A DNA stretch of 6,552 bases from an uncultured Clostridia bacterium (GTDB lineage: Bacteria; Bacillota; Clostridia; Oscillospirales; Acutalibacteraceae). How positions within the stretch are numbered: the stretch's first letter is position 1; each line of letters begins with the position of its first letter. Below, one piece after another: positions 5,880 to 6,552 of the stretch. Location of the stretch: NCBI GenBank assembly GCA_947165115.1, contig CAMUZD010000095.1:1-6552 (forward strand), written 5' to 3'. The position numbers and the translations under genes were made by a program. The notes below the pieces were generated by a model that had not been told where the DNA came from, did no database searches, and saw only the letters and a list, made by a program, of their open reading frames with translations.

Positions 5880-6552
5880 TATTTCACCTTCAGCTCTTCA
5901 GCTCTGTCTGTCTTTTCCCAGGGCAGGTCGATATCCGCTCTGCCCATGTGGCCGTATGCGGCGCACTGCCTGTAAATCGGTCTTCTCAGGTCGAGAGTCT
6001 TGATTATTCCCGCAGGAGTAAGGTCAAATTTCTCTTTAACCAGAGCCGCTATATCTGTATCGGGGATAATGCCCGTGCCGTAAGTTTCGACAAATACCGA
6101 AACGGGCTCTGCAACGCCGATGGCGTAAGCAAACTGAACTTCGCATTTCTTTGCGAGTCCTGCCGCCACGATATTCTTGGCTACATATCTCGCCGCGTAA
6201 GCAGCTGAGCGGTCGACCTTGGTCGGGTCTTTTCCGCTGAAGGCGCCGCCGCCGTGGCGGGCATATCCGCCGTAGGTATCGACTATTATTTTTCTGCCTG
6301 TAAGTCCGCTGTCGCCGGCAGGGCCGCCGATTACGAATTTGCCTGTGGGATTAATATGATAAATCGTCTTTTCATCGAGCATATCCGCGGGAATGACGGG
6401 CTTGATGACATTCTCGATTATATCTTTTCTGAGCGTTTCTGTTGAAACATCTTCGCTGTGCTGTGAAGAAACAACGATTGTGTCAATTCTTACCGCTTTG
6501 CCGCTCTCGTCGTATTCAACCGTAACCTGGCTCTTGCCGTCCGGTCTGAGAT
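5879..6552 (-). CDS. metK: S-adenosylmethionine synthetase, C-terminal part
   Basis: MetK makes S-adenosylmethionine from methionine and ATP in the cytoplasm, working as a tetramer. The window holds the last 223 codons plus two bases; the 5' end lies beyond the right edge, and family length is about 390-400 residues, so a little over half is present. The frame is open from the edge to the TAA at 5881-5879. Motifs in order: LRPDGKSQVTVEY at the edge, IVVSSQHSE, NPTGKFVIGGPAGDSGLTGR, IIVDTYGG, the phosphate-binding loop GGGAFSGKDPTKVDRSAAY, RYVAKNIVAAGLA, and the C-terminal RPIYRQCAAYGHMGR. All are canonical and unbroken. An internal ATG at 6382 gives a shorter frame but is in mid-domain and not a real start. 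Any SAM riboswitch would be upstream of metK, outside the window. Confidence 0.97.
   Translation of the reverse strand, partial: LRPDGKSQVTVEYDESGKAVRIDTIVVSSQHSEDVSTETLRKDIIENVIKPVIPADMLDEKTIYHINPTGKFVIGGPAGDSGLTGRKIIVDTYGGYARHGGGAFSGKDPTKVDRSAAYAARYVAKNIVAAGLAKKCEVQFAYAIGVAEPVSVFVETYGTGIIPDTDIAALVKEKFDLTPAGIIKTLDLRRPIYRQCAAYGHMGRADIDLPWEKTDRAEELKVK
5884..5890 (-). promoter_or_regulatory. ribosome binding site of the glycosyltransferase, inside metK
   Basis: AAGGTGA on the minus strand, within the last codons of metK and 4 bases before the ATG at 5879. Together with the TAATG stop-start junction it points to coupled translation of metK and the glycosyltransferase. Confidence 0.7.

Noticed and set aside
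6380..6382. Internal ATG as the start of a separate 167-residue gene
   Set aside because: The frame continues without interruption to the window edge with canonical MetK motifs, so this is an internal methionine.

Overview
The window looks like a chromosomal housekeeping segment from a member of the Bacillota, most likely a Clostridia/Oscillospiraceae-type gut bacterium. This is inferred from strong AGG-type ribosome binding sites, sigma-A promoters of the TTGACA-17-TATAAT kind, a Gram-positive-style TruB, and a CofE-like protein type that I associate with Clostridia. Base composition looks roughly balanced by eye (not counted), with one sharply AT-rich intergenic region at about 1462-1572. 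I see no mobile elements, CRISPR arrays, tRNAs, rRNAs or integration scars.

The layout is three transcription units. (1) On the minus strand, from about 1464 down to the left edge: truB (tRNA pseudouridine-55 synthase), a 107-residue three-helix membrane protein, and the first 67 codons of a secreted protein with a signal peptide. The gaps are 20 and 9 bases. (2) On the plus strand, from about 1551 to 4183: a membrane-anchored M20-family metallopeptidase of the CPS1/PM20D1 type, then a glycerate kinase starting one base after the peptidase stop. (3) On the minus strand, from beyond the right edge down to 4226: metK (S-adenosylmethionine synthetase, C-terminal part only), a GtrB/DPM1-like family 2 glycosyltransferase, and a small protein of the F420-0:gamma-glutamyl ligase (CofE) superfamily. 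These three genes overlap by 1 and 8 bases, so they are probably translationally coupled.

Units 1 and 2 diverge from a compact promoter region (1471-1544) holding two strong back-to-back sigma-A promoters, each with an exact 17-base spacer. Units 2 and 3 converge on a 42-base intergenic space holding one hairpin that can terminate both. Nearly every base is assigned: no stretch over 300 bases lacks a gene, and the largest gene-free stretch is the 136-base divergent promoter region.

I did not find a clearly new biological system. The best candidates for a second look are the CofE-like gene overlapping a polyprenyl-sugar-type glycosyltransferase behind metK, the pairing of a membrane-anchored PM20D1-like peptidase with glycerate kinase, and truB sitting apart from its usual translation-factor neighbours with its own near-perfect promoter and very short leader.
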